This document shows positions 1-8,311 of a stretch of 51,303 bases of DNA, one piece after another (position 1 is the stretch's first letter; every line of letters begins with the position of its first letter). Source of the stretch: Spirosoma fluviale (GTDB lineage Bacteria > Bacteroidota > Bacteroidia > Cytophagales > Cyclobacteriaceae). The DNA lies in NCBI GenBank assembly GCA_945897085.1, contig CAMDEU010000005.1, forward strand, positions 1 through 51,303, in the 5' to 3' direction. The position numbers and the translations under genes are program-made. Under the pieces are notes generated by a model. The model saw only the letters and a program-made list of their open reading frames with translations. It did not search any database and had not been told where the DNA came from.

Positions 1-1677
1 CACCAATATGCTCCCATTTTGCCCAAAAAGGACGAATGGCCTGTGGTTAAGCTCGCTCGAGAGCGAAAGGAATTTGTAAAAAAGGTAGCAGAGCTCTCCG
101 AAGAACGGATATTAAATTTAATTGGGAAGAACCCCGAAATTTTAAAGGAGGAGCTTGAAACCACGCTCTACCGAGAAAAACTTCGTATCAAGCAAAACCC
201 TTGGGATGTAGATCCCGATGATGAAGGGCCCTTCTGGGGGGAAGTAAAAAACAGCTTACTTCAAATTCATTCGGAGGGTACGCCATCTAAAGCAAAGAAG
301 CTAGAAGAATACAAGGCTGTATTGCAAAAAATCACTAGTCGCTATTCCGAAGAAATTGCCTCCAATTTTAAAGCTACACACTACAAATTTACGCGTCGTG
401 TGGTAACCTATGGGTTTTCTCGCCTACTCAATGCCGCACGAGTGAAGGGCTTTGGATCCTTATTTAGCAACCAATTTTCCCTTCAGGATAAAATTCAAAT
501 TACGGGGCAGACTGCTCAAATTCGTGAACTGGCAACCAAGGGAACCATTATCATGGTTCCAACCCATTTTTCGAACCTTGATAGTGTCTTGATAGGCTGG
601 ATAATTTCAGTGTTGGGAATGCCGCCCTTTATTTATGGGGCGGGTCTCAACCTCTTCAATATCTCCATCTTCGCGTATTTTATGAATGCCCTTGGAGCAT
701 ACAAGGTAGATCGTAGGAAGAAAAACCTGATGTACCTGGAGACCCTCAAGACCTACTCCAAAGAAGCCATTCAATTTGGATGTCATAGCTTATTTTTTCC
801 TGGTGGCACCCGCTCCAGAAGTGGAATCATCGAATCTAAATTGAAGTTAGGGCTACTGAGCACCGCTATAGAAGCGCAGCGGGCGAACTTTAAACAAGGC
901 ATTTCTGATGTTTCTGGAAAGATTTTCATCGTTCCTGTTACCATCAATTATCACTTTGTCTTAGAGGCCCCCAGCCTGATTCAAGATCACCTGAGCCAGA
1001 CAGGTCAGGAACGCTATTACAAGGAGAATGACGAGTTTTCTAACTCCTACAAGATCTCCAAATTCCTTTTCAAGTTCTTCACCAAAGGCTCCGACATCTC
1101 TGTTTCCATTGGTCATGCCATGGATGTGATGGGTAACTATGTCGATGAGGAGGGCAATAGCAGAGACAAATGGGGTAGGGAAGTGAATACCGAGGAGTAT
1201 TTTATCTCCAACGGCAAAGTGACTGTTGATGCGCAGCGGGAAGAAGAATACACCCAAATGCTCGGTAAACGAATTGTGGAGGAATTTCATAAAATCAACC
1301 GGGTATTTAGCTCCCATCTGGTTGCCTTTGTAGCATTTGAATTGATTCAAGCAAAGAATGATAAAATGGATTTGTTTGACCTCATTCGTCTCCCTCACGA
1401 GGATTTGGTGGTAGCTTACGAAGAATTTAAAACCGCCTGTCAACGGGTATTGGATCAGATTTTTGAGTTAAAAGCCCAAGGAAAAATTGATTCTGCACCC
1501 CACCTCTACCGATCTATGGATGAAATTATCACCCATGGACTCGAAAATGTCGGGATGTACCACGCCAAACGTCCCCTGATCAAAAACAAGAATGGCAATC
1601 TAGAGACCGAGGACATGAGTTTGCTTTATTTTTACCACAACAGATTACATGGGTATGGCTTTGAAAAACTCTTCTAA
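1..1677 (+). CDS. PlsB/PlsC-type glycerolipid acyltransferase, 5' end outside window
   Basis: Acyltransferase transferring a fatty acyl group to glycerol phosphate or lysophosphatidic acid in membrane phospholipid synthesis. The reading frame is open to the first base of the window, and the first internal start-like codon is a TTG at 19, so the true start probably lies a few codons upstream. The catalytic HX4D motif appears as HFSNLD at nt 565-582, and the second conserved block as FPGGTRSRSG near nt 796-825. At more than 550 residues it is much longer than a simple PlsC (about 240), with N- and C-terminal extensions as in PlsB-like enzymes. Its 3' end overlaps gpsA, whose product makes glycerol-3-phosphate, which favours a role at the first or second acylation. 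Which acceptor it uses cannot be decided from sequence. Confidence 0.85.
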   Translation, partial: HQYAPILPKKDEWPVVKLARERKEFVKKVAELSEERILNLIGKNPEILKEELETTLYREKLRIKQNPWDVDPDDEGPFWGEVKNSLLQIHSEGTPSKAKKLEEYKAVLQKITSRYSEEIASNFKATHYKFTRRVVTYGFSRLLNAARVKGFGSLFSNQFSLQDKIQITGQTAQIRELATKGTIIMVPTHFSNLDSVLIGWIISVLGMPPFIYGAGLNLFNISIFAYFMNALGAYKVDRRKKNLMYLETLKTYSKEAIQFGCHSLFFPGGTRSRSGIIESKLKLGLLSTAIEAQRANFKQGISDVSGKIFIVPVTINYHFVLEAPSLIQDHLSQTGQERYYKENDEFSNSYKISKFLFKFFTKGSDISVSIGHAMDVMGNYVDEEGNSRDKWGREVNTEEYFISNGKVTVDAQREEEYTQMLGKRIVEEFHKINRVFSSHLVAFVAFELIQAKNDKMDLFDLIRLPHEDLVVAYEEFKTACQRVLDQIFELKAQGKIDSAPHLYRSMDEIITHGLENVGMYHAKRPLIKNKNGNLETEDMSLLYFYHNRLHGYGFEKLF

Positions 1678-2713
1678 ACCGCGCCCCATAGGTGTGATCG
1701 GAGTGGGAAGCTTCGGTACTGCGATTGCCAATATGCTCGCAGAAAAAAACGAGGTGATGGTCTATGCTCGTAAACAGGAAGTAGTAGATGAAATCAATTC
1801 GCAGCATAGCGCTTCTGGGAAATTGCTGAATCCAAAGATTCGTGCTACTTTTTCTCCTGAAGAACTCTGTGACTCTTGCGGGGTCCTATTTTTAATGATT
1901 CCCTCTGCGGGATTCTTGGAGGTAACACGTACGTTCGCTCCTTTTTTACATCCTTACCACCTCGTCATCCATGGTACCAAAGGCTTGACTGTTCAGCTAC
2001 CTGAGGATGAGCAATGGGATACCGTCAAAAAGCTCCGACGGAATCAGATCATGACCATGAGCGAAGTCATTATTCAAGAAACCCTTGCAGTACGGGTGGG
2101 CTGCTTGGCTGGACCTAACATTTCCAAAGAGCTTAGCAATGGTCAGCCTGCCGCCACCGTGATTGCCAGTAAATACAATGAGGTGATTCAAGAAGGACAG
2201 CGGCTTCTTCGTTCCGAAAAATTCCAGGTATATGGCAACTTTGATATCATTGGGGTAGAGCTCAGTGGAGTGCTCAAGAATATCATTGCCATTGCGGCAG
2301 GAGCTTTAGCTGGCTTGGGATTGGGGGAAAATGCAAAAGGGTTGCTGATTTCACGGGGGATGGTAGAAATGGCGCATTTGAGCAAAGCCTTGGGAGGCAC
2401 AGTCAGTTCCGTAATGGGGCTAGCAGGGATCGGTGATTTAGTGACCACATGTAATTCCCCTGATTCTAGAAATTTTACGGTAGGATATCGCCTAGCAAAA
2501 GGAGAGACGCTAGATCAAATCCTAGAAACCATGGAAGAAGTTGCCGAAGGGGTAAATACGGTACGTATTGTGGATGCCTTTTTGAAAACAGCAGGCATCC
2601 GAGCCCCAATAACCGAAAATCTACATCGGGTATTGTTTGAGGACCTATCCATCGAAGAAGCACTTCAATTTCTAATGAAGTACCCCTTCAGTGTGGATGT
2701 GGATTTTGCTTAA
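1649..2713 (+). CDS. gpsA: NAD(P)-dependent glycerol-3-phosphate dehydrogenase
   Basis: Cytosolic enzyme reducing dihydroxyacetone phosphate to sn-glycerol-3-phosphate for phospholipid synthesis. The N-terminal Rossmann motif GVGSFGTA is at residues about 18-25. The catalytic-lysine block of the family, ELSGVLKNIIAIAAG, sits mid-protein, followed by the helical C-terminal domain with GIGDLVTTCNS. Length of 354 residues is normal. The start at 1649 gives a 29-base overlap with the acyltransferase; an ATG two codons later (1655) is equally possible. The overlap suggests translational coupling of the substrate maker with the acyltransferase that uses it. Confidence 0.95.
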   Translation: MGMALKNSSKPRPIGVIGVGSFGTAIANMLAEKNEVMVYARKQEVVDEINSQHSASGKLLNPKIRATFSPEELCDSCGVLFLMIPSAGFLEVTRTFAPFLHPYHLVIHGTKGLTVQLPEDEQWDTVKKLRRNQIMTMSEVIIQETLAVRVGCLAGPNISKELSNGQPAATVIASKYNEVIQEGQRLLRSEKFQVYGNFDIIGVELSGVLKNIIAIAAGALAGLGLGENAKGLLISRGMVEMAHLSKALGGTVSSVMGLAGIGDLVTTCNSPDSRNFTVGYRLAKGETLDQILETMEEVAEGVNTVRIVDAFLKTAGIRAPITENLHRVLFEDLSIEEALQFLMKYPFSVDVDFA

Positions 2714-2716
2714 TTT

Positions 2717-2970
2717 GATTATCCGCAATCCTATCCAAAGATAAATAGGAGTTAATTGCTGCGGATAATTGCCAACGGTCAACTGACGACAGCCGATTCG
2801 TTGCGTGACTGGGTTTAGATTCTAAAGTTTCTTACGTTTTTAGTAGCAGACCACTAATAACTGTGGTCCGTGGGCAGTTAGCGGTGGACAATTTTCAGTC
2901 CACGGTTCACAGCTCACTTTCTTGAACTTCAAATCTTGTATTTTTATGAACTGATGACAAAGCGGATAGT
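2717..2970 (-). repeat. Inverted-repeat-ended intergenic element, copy A (about 254 bp)
   Basis: This element fills almost all of the gap between gpsA and the convergent sugar dehydrogenase gene. It runs from GATTATCCGC (2717-2726) to GCGGATAGT (2962-2970), so its ends are inverted copies. A further GCGGATAAT at 2761-2769 sits about 45 bp inside one end. Read on the minus strand it shares a block of the form GATTTGAAGTTCAA...AAGTGAGCTG with copies at 21229-21407 and 30617-30706. The middle holds short hairpins such as GTGGAC/GTCCAC. It contains no reading frame. I see no gene in 2714-3011. Confidence 0.7.
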
Positions 2971-3011
2971 AATTTTGTCTAGGTAGGTTCAGGAGTAGCT
3001 ATTGATGAGCC

Positions 3012-4169
3012 TTAGTTGGAAGGTACAATTTTGATCAATAGGCCTGTTCCTTCCGTGATGGCATACAAATAACCATCTGGACTCAGGGATACCTGTCTGA
3101 CACGTCCTATTCCTGGAAGTAATTTTTCTTCCCCCACAGGTTTCGTTCCATCCATTTCTACTCGAGCAATGTGTGTACCTGCTAGTGCAGCTACCATAAA
3201 GTTTCCTTTCCAGGCAGGATAGCGATCAGAGCTCACTAGGGTCATCCCACAAGTAGCGATGGAGGGGACCCAGTATTTTACGGGTTGTTCCATTCCCTCT
3301 TTTTCGGTGATGTCTGTAATGGGGGTGCCATTGTAGTTGATGCCATAGGTGATTACCGGCCAACCGTAATTTTTTCCTTTTTCGAGCAGATTCAGTTCAT
3401 CACCCCCACGAGGGCCGTGCTCCACTTCCCAAAGGCGGTTGCTAGCTTTGTCAAAAAATAGCCCCTGAGGATTTCGGTTTCCATAGGTCCAGATAGAAGG
3501 GATAGCTCCTGAAGTAGCGACAAAGGGGTTGTCTGTAGGAATGCGTCCATCGTCATGAATGCGATGGATTTTCCCATGCGAATTTTTTAGGTTCTGCGCA
3601 TTGTCTTGAGTGCCGCGCTCCCCATTGCTGAAGTAGAGGTAATTTTGGTTGTCAAAGACGATTCTGCTGCCGTAATGCGTCCCCCCTTTCCATTCAGGGC
3701 TGGTAACGATAAGTTCTTCAAATGAAGCAACAGCTGTTCCTGACAATTTAAATCGAGCAATTGCAGTCGCTCCACCATCGCCTACAGGTTTGCCAAAGGC
3801 AATATATATCCAGCCATTCTGAGCATAATTTGGATGGACAGCAATATCCAGCAATCCTGCTTGGCCAGTGGTATAAAATGCAGGGAGTCCTGTGATTTTT
3901 TGTCCCGTGAATTTGTCTTTTTTGAATAAGAGTAATTCACCTTTCTTTTCAGTGATCAAGAGAGTTTCCGCATTGATCCAGGTCATGCCCCAAGGGTTTT
4001 GAAAGCCGGTGTGTAGGGTATCTACTTTAATGACCATCTTCTCTGTTTTCGTAGTGAATTTTTGAGAAGTTAAAGAATCAGGAATAGGATCGCCTTCCTT
4101 AGCTTGGCATGAAAAAAGAGGTGAAATCAAAGCTAGAAGGACTGAAAGATAGGTTGCAAGGATTTTCAT
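3012..4169 (-). CDS. PQQ-dependent sugar dehydrogenase (GSDH family) lipoprotein, paralogue 1
   Basis: Soluble glucose/sorbosone dehydrogenase-type six-bladed beta-propeller, expected to oxidise an aldose or related sugar outside the inner membrane using PQQ. The start is placed at the ATG at 4169; the longer frame opens with TTG at 4184. The signal peptide ends in a lipobox-like LFSC (Cys21), so it is probably a lipoprotein. Family blocks are visible: HPNYAQNGWIYIAFG, YGNRNPQG, WEVEHGPRGGDELN and NYGWPVITYG. The 385-residue length fits the family. It is the downstream member of a tandem pair with the gene at 4341-5492, to which it is closely similar throughout. The sugar substrate is unknown. 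Confidence 0.87.
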   Translation of the reverse strand: MKILATYLSVLLALISPLFSCQAKEGDPIPDSLTSQKFTTKTEKMVIKVDTLHTGFQNPWGMTWINAETLLITEKKGELLLFKKDKFTGQKITGLPAFYTTGQAGLLDIAVHPNYAQNGWIYIAFGKPVGDGGATAIARFKLSGTAVASFEELIVTSPEWKGGTHYGSRIVFDNQNYLYFSNGERGTQDNAQNLKNSHGKIHRIHDDGRIPTDNPFVATSGAIPSIWTYGNRNPQGLFFDKASNRLWEVEHGPRGGDELNLLEKGKNYGWPVITYGINYNGTPITDITEKEGMEQPVKYWVPSIATCGMTLVSSDRYPAWKGNFMVAALAGTHIARVEMDGTKPVGEEKLLPGIGRVRQVSLSPDGYLYAITEGTGLLIKIVPSN

Positions 4170-4291
4170 AGTGTTAAGGATCAAGGATATATAGGATTAA
4201 CGCTCAAACAATGGTAAGAGTTTTTGGATTGGAAAATTAACTTTTTTTGATTTCAATTAAAGAATTAGCCAACACACTTTTTTCTAAAACC

Positions 4292-4321
4292 AAAAAAGGC
4301 CTTTCGATCGAAAGGCCTTTT
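4292..4321 (-). terminator. Rho-independent terminator of the upstream GSDH gene
   Basis: A 28-bp perfect palindrome (4294-4321, core GGCCTTTCGATCGAAAGGCC) begins 19 bases after the stop of the 4341-5492 gene on the minus strand and runs into six T residues. It separates the two tandem dehydrogenase genes, so the second copy may need its own promoter or rely on read-through. Confidence 0.85.
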
Positions 4322-4340
4322 GGAATATTTTTAGCAATGC

Positions 4341-5492
4341 TTATCGGATAGGAAGCAATTTGACCAATAGACCTGTTGCTTCCGTAATCGCATAGATGTA
4401 GCCTTCTGGGCTTTCAGCTACTTGACGTACACGTCCCAAGTCTTGAAGCAGTTTCTCCTCCTTCACAAAAGAGGTACCATTCATCTCCACGCGTGCAATG
4501 TGCTGCTTTGCAAGGGCCGCTACGAGGATATTGCCTTTCCATGCGGGGTATTTGTCAGACGTGACCACGGCCACCCCACAAGTAGCGATAGAGGGTACCC
4601 AGTAATGCTTGGGCTGCTCCATGCCCTCTTTCTCTGTGATTTCTGTGATGGGTGTGCCATCGTAGTTGATGCCGTAAGTGATCACCGGCCACCCGTAATT
4701 CTTTCCTTTTTCGATCAGGTTGAGTTCGTCTCCGCCCATTGGACCATGCTCTACTTCCCAGATTCTATCGTTGGCTTTGTCGTAAATTAGACCCTGAGGG
4801 TTTCTATTGCCGTAGGTCCAGATTGAGCTGGTGATGCCCAAGGAATCTTTGAACGGATTGTCTGCAGGGATGCCGCCGTCGTCCTTAATGCGGTGAATTT
4901 TGCCATGGGCATTGTTCAAGTTTTGAGCATTCATTGGGATATTGCCCTTGTCTCCGTTGGAGAAGTACAGGTAGCCTGCCTTGTCAAATACGATGCGGCT
5001 ACCAAAGTGGCGGCCACCTTTCCAAGCGGGACCAGCTACGATGAGCTCCTCCTGATTCACCGCGGTATTTCCATCCAACTTGAATCGAAGAATGGTGGTA
5101 GCGGCGGTGCTGTCAGCAAAGTTTTGTGCATAAGAAATGTAAATCCAGCCATTTTCTGCATAGTTAGGATGCACAGCAACGTCCAAGAGACCTGCTTGAT
5201 TTACGTTGTGAACTGCAGGTAAACCTTGGATTTTTTCGCCTGTAAATTTATCCTCCTTGAAAACCAGGATTTCCCCTTTTCTTTCGGTGACGAGCATGGT
5301 GCCATCTGGAAGCCAAGTCATGCCCCAAGGGTTTTCCAAACCGGTATGGAGTGTATCGACTTTAATCAGCAACTTTTCTGTTTGAGTTGCGAAGGTTTCG
5401 TCGATAACGGGTGTTTTCGGGCCACAAGAGGTCCAAGTGATGGCTGCCATTGTCAAAATAGCTAGCGAGAGGTACAGGGAGCGTAATGTCAT
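4341..5492 (-). CDS. PQQ-dependent sugar dehydrogenase (GSDH family) lipoprotein, paralogue 2
   Basis: Second soluble PQQ-type sugar dehydrogenase, 383 residues, same fold and blocks as its neighbour (HPNYAENGWIYISY, YGNRNPQG, EHGPMGGDELN, NYGWPVITYG). The start is the ATG at 5492; the longer frame adds eleven residues unlike a signal peptide. The N-terminus is a short charged stretch, a hydrophobic helix and then TSC (Cys23), a plausible lipoprotein signal although Trp-Thr-Ser before Cys is not the classic lipobox. A promoter-like TACATTTG lies 21 bases upstream. The pair looks like a tandem duplication followed by divergence; whether they differ in substrate cannot be told. Confidence 0.87.
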   Translation of the reverse strand: MTLRSLYLSLAILTMAAITWTSCGPKTPVIDETFATQTEKLLIKVDTLHTGLENPWGMTWLPDGTMLVTERKGEILVFKEDKFTGEKIQGLPAVHNVNQAGLLDVAVHPNYAENGWIYISYAQNFADSTAATTILRFKLDGNTAVNQEELIVAGPAWKGGRHFGSRIVFDKAGYLYFSNGDKGNIPMNAQNLNNAHGKIHRIKDDGGIPADNPFKDSLGITSSIWTYGNRNPQGLIYDKANDRIWEVEHGPMGGDELNLIEKGKNYGWPVITYGINYDGTPITEITEKEGMEQPKHYWVPSIATCGVAVVTSDKYPAWKGNILVAALAKQHIARVEMNGTSFVKEEKLLQDLGRVRQVAESPEGYIYAITEATGLLVKLLPIR

Positions 5493-5512
5493 GATTTTTA
5501 CAGTTAGAACAG

Positions 5513-5520
5513 CAAATGTA
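5513..5520 (-). promoter_or_regulatory. Bacteroidota -7 element upstream of GSDH paralogue 2
   Basis: TACATTTG on the minus strand matches TAnnTTTG exactly and lies 21 bases before the chosen ATG. No clear -33 TTTG is seen at the expected spacing. The position supports the ATG at 5492 rather than the longer frame. Confidence 0.5.
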
Positions 5521-5671
5521 AACATCTCCTTCTAAATCTTTGTCAATTTTTGAATAGTGGTGATTGGAGAGGATTAGCGTGCAGGCATTTCGCCTTGGAT
5601 CCGGAGTTTTAGGTGGATCATTCATCTTTGCGTAACTTCGCAGCAAGGAATTTTGGTACTCCTTTTTGCCT

Positions 5672-6943
5672 ATGAACAGGACTTTGCAAGTGTACAAATT
5701 TGGTGGGGCTTCCGTAAAAGATGCGGCTGCACTCCTTAATCTCCATACTATACTCCATTCCCGGCTTCAGACCAACAAGCTCATCGTAGTTTCTGCCATG
5801 GGAAAGACAACCAATGCCCTGGAAGCAGTATTGGCTAAAAAGTTGGGACAAGAAGATTTTTCGAACGAATGGAAGCAGATCAAAGACTACCATCTAGGAG
5901 TTTGCGAGGAACTTTTCCCAACCTCTCATCCGGTAGTTGAGAAAATAGAGCAGTTGATGGATACCGCGCAACCCATCTTGGACTTGCCTATTTCTAAAAG
6001 CAATTACGATGAGGTATATGATCAGCTGATTTGTTACGGGGAATTGCTTTCTTCCCTTGTCGTCTCTGAATACCTAATTTTTAAAGGATTATCCCTTTCT
6101 TGGCAGGATGCACGAACCGTCATCCATACGGACTCGGACTTTAGATTTGCAAAAATAGATTGGGAAAAGACCCGTACCGCTTGCCAGAATCAATGGGCTG
6201 ATCTATTGAAGCACAGTACGATCTTGACCCAAGGATTTATTGGGAAAGACCCTCAGGGCCGAACAACCACCTTGGGAAGGGAGGGATCTGATTTTACAGC
6301 GGCGATTCTTGCCAGCAGCTTGGATGCGGAGTCGGTCACCATTTGGAAAGATGTCCCTGGTGTGCTCAATGCAGATCCCAAACTGTTTCCAAACACCCAA
6401 AAATTTGAAGAACTCAGGTATCGCGAGGCAGCAGAGATGACCTACTTTGGAGCTTCTGTCATCCACCCCAAAACGATCAAGCCACTAGCAAATACGGGGA
6501 TTCCGCTTTTTGTCAAGTCATTTTTAAATCCAGAGGCTTCGGGCACCAAAATCCACGAGCATGCAGCTGCACACGAGGTGCCTACCTTGGTGCTGAAAAA
6601 GAATCAAGTCCTGGTCAGCTTTAAGGTCACTGACTTTACTTTTATCGAGGAAAAACACATTCACGCCATTTACGAGAAGCTGAAGGAACTGAAGCTGCGG
6701 GCCAACATGCTGCAACTTTCTGCGATCACCGTTTCTCTGGTGGTGGATACCCAACTTTTTAAGCTGGAGCAACTGGTGGAGAGTCTCAAATCCACATTTG
6801 AGATCCGATACAACGAGGAGTTGGAGCTCTTGACTATCCTCAAGCCCCGGGCAGAAGACATTCCGGCCTTGATGGAAGGGTATGAGGTGCTTTTGGAACA
6901 GACCACCCGAACCTCTTATCAGGCCGTTCGAAGAAAAAAATAG
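5672..6943 (+). CDS. Aspartate kinase (monofunctional)
   Basis: Phosphorylates L-aspartate, the first step towards lysine, threonine, methionine and diaminopimelate. The start is the ATG at 5672; the frame also opens with TTG at 5666. The N-terminal KFGGASV substrate-binding motif is at residues about 9-15, and GREGSDFTAA and IWKDVPGVLNADP lie mid-protein, as in aspartokinases. The C-terminal 130 residues look like ACT-type regulatory domains. At 423 residues it is monofunctional: there is no homoserine dehydrogenase domain after it. It stands alone, divergent from the dehydrogenase pair. The isozyme cannot be named. Confidence 0.93.
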   Translation: MNRTLQVYKFGGASVKDAAALLNLHTILHSRLQTNKLIVVSAMGKTTNALEAVLAKKLGQEDFSNEWKQIKDYHLGVCEELFPTSHPVVEKIEQLMDTAQPILDLPISKSNYDEVYDQLICYGELLSSLVVSEYLIFKGLSLSWQDARTVIHTDSDFRFAKIDWEKTRTACQNQWADLLKHSTILTQGFIGKDPQGRTTTLGREGSDFTAAILASSLDAESVTIWKDVPGVLNADPKLFPNTQKFEELRYREAAEMTYFGASVIHPKTIKPLANTGIPLFVKSFLNPEASGTKIHEHAAAHEVPTLVLKKNQVLVSFKVTDFTFIEEKHIHAIYEKLKELKLRANMLQLSAITVSLVVDTQLFKLEQLVESLKSTFEIRYNEELELLTILKPRAEDIPALMEGYEVLLEQTTRTSYQAVRRKK

Positions 6944-7003
6944 GATTAGGGAGTACTTGCAGCTGGGTTTTGCTAACTTAATTCAAATAAACTCCTGATC
7001 TAC

Positions 7004-8104
7004 ATGTCCACACGCCGACAATTTCTCCAAAAAGCGGGCCTTTCAACGCTCGCGCTCAGCCTACCTTTTTCAGATAGCATTGCCCAAGCCTTGGGTCAGC
7101 AAGAGCCCAAAGTTTTGCGTGTCGCGATCATGGGGCTTGGAAGCTACGGCTCTCGGGTCGCCGAAGCGATGAAAGATTGTTCCAGAGCCAAGCTGGTAGG
7201 TGTAATTAGCGGTACTCCTTCCAAAATAGCCCAGTGGCAGGAAAAGTATTCGATTCCTGCTCAGAATTGCTATTCCTACGAAACTGTGGACCAAATCAAA
7301 AACAACAAAGACATCGATGCAGTCTACGTGATTACCCCCAATGCCTTGCACAAAGAACACACCCTTGCACTTGCCAAGGCGGGCAAGCATGTCATCTGCG
7401 AAAAACCCATGGCTATCAACGCCCAAGAGGGGCAGGAGATGATCGCAGCATGTAAGGCGGCTGGGGTTCAGCTTTTGATAGGCTACCGCATGCACTTTGA
7501 AGCCAACACCCTCGATATTGTCAAACGACAGCGGGCAGGGGAATTTGGCAAAACGCTGTTTTTCCAAGGGCTTAGTGGGTTTGTTATTGGCGACCCTTCC
7601 CAGTGGAGACTAAATAAGGCCCTCTCAGGAGGAGGAGCGATGATGGATATTGGAATCTACTCCATCAATGGGGCTCGCTACTTATTAGGGGAAGACCCAA
7701 TTTGGGTGACTGCGCAGGAAACGAAAACTGATTTAATCAAATTTAAAGAAGGTGTAGATGAAACCATCACTTTTCAGATGGGCTTCCCTTCAGGTGCAAC
7801 TGCCTCCTGTTTGTCTACCTACTCACTCAACTATTTGGACAAATTTTTTCTGTCTGGCACCAAAGGCTTTGCCGAAATGCAACCCTCCACAGGATATGGC
7901 CCCATCAAGGCTAAGACTAATTCCGGTCCACTCGAGCATACCCATGTCACCCATCAAACCACCCAAATGGATGAAATGGCGGCAATTATCTTGGATGGCA
8001 AGCAACCGCTAATCCCAGTAGATGGAGAAGAAGGATTGAAGGACATGCGTATCGTGGATGCCATCTACCAAGCGGTGAAAACAGGCAAAAAAGTAAGTAT
8101 TTAA
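7004..8104 (+). CDS. Tat-exported Gfo/Idh/MocA family oxidoreductase
   Basis: NAD(P)-dependent oxidoreductase of the Gfo/Idh/MocA family, which act on sugars, inositols and their derivatives. The first residues carry a twin-arginine signal (TRRQFLQKA followed by a hydrophobic run ending in SIAQA), so the protein is probably exported folded with bound cofactor. The Rossmann motif is GLGSYGS, the family catalytic/cofactor block is CEKPMAIN, and SGGGAMMDIGIY in the C-terminal domain is typical. Length 366. The substrate is unknown. Two small hairpins (8121-8135 and 8140-8161) follow the stop codon. Confidence 0.9.
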   Translation: MSTRRQFLQKAGLSTLALSLPFSDSIAQALGQQEPKVLRVAIMGLGSYGSRVAEAMKDCSRAKLVGVISGTPSKIAQWQEKYSIPAQNCYSYETVDQIKNNKDIDAVYVITPNALHKEHTLALAKAGKHVICEKPMAINAQEGQEMIAACKAAGVQLLIGYRMHFEANTLDIVKRQRAGEFGKTLFFQGLSGFVIGDPSQWRLNKALSGGGAMMDIGIYSINGARYLLGEDPIWVTAQETKTDLIKFKEGVDETITFQMGFPSGATASCLSTYSLNYLDKFFLSGTKGFAEMQPSTGYGPIKAKTNSGPLEHTHVTHQTTQMDEMAAIILDGKQPLIPVDGEEGLKDMRIVDAIYQAVKTGKKVSI

Positions 8105-8139
8105 GCATCATTTGGCTTCGTTAGGTCGTACCTAAATCT

Positions 8140-8161
8140 GTTAGGAAGTTGTCTTCCTAAC
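8140..8161. other. Perfect hairpin downstream of the Gfo/Idh/MocA gene
   Basis: GTTAGGAAG and CTTCCTAAC form a 9-bp stem with a 4-base loop. A smaller one (TTAGGT/ACCTAA, 8121-8135) precedes it. Neither has a T-run, so a rho-independent terminator is not supported, but the pair could protect or define the mRNA 3' end. Confidence 0.4.
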
Positions 8162-8169
8162 TATAAACC

Positions 8170-8311
8170 CTATCCTTCAAAAATCCGGGGATGCACTGTT
8201 CTAAAATGGCTGATCAATCCATCTAGTGCAGCATCCAAAATTGGCACACCTTCTCGAAGTCTTCTTCCCCTCCGTAGTAGAGAGATCAGGTAGGTTGAGA
8301 CCCGCGTATTC
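8170..8311 (-). pseudogene. Decayed 3' fragment of a low-molecular-weight phosphotyrosine phosphatase gene
   Basis: On the minus strand this stretch decodes to the C-terminal end of a protein like the one at 21416-21907. Recognisable parts are GLNLPD, then GGEEDFEKV and, after a one-base deletion, DAALDGLISHF...HPRIFEG and a TAG stop at 8170-8172. The intact gene reads GLAVPDPYYGGEEDFEEVYQ, then ILDAALDEF...HPLVFQN. The two DNA stretches align without gaps over the last 50 bases. At least two frameshifts break the frame and the first two thirds, including the catalytic P-loop, are missing. It is a gene remnant, not a functional protein. Confidence 0.75.

Noticed and set aside
961-1443. Open frame of 160 codons antisense to the acyltransferase
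   Set aside because: Shadow frame: no signal, domain or start context of its own.
2717-2769. Inverted GATTATCCGC/GCGGATAAT pair as the gpsA terminator
   Set aside because: The arms are 34 bases apart and no T-run follows. The same motif recurs as the ends of a repeat family, which explains it better.
7070-7567. Open frame of 165 codons antisense to the Gfo/Idh/MocA gene
   Set aside because: Entirely within a well-identified gene and without any known domain.
8121-8161. Paired hairpins after the Gfo/Idh/MocA gene as a rho-independent terminator
   Set aside because: No T-run follows either stem on either strand; listed only as a structure.
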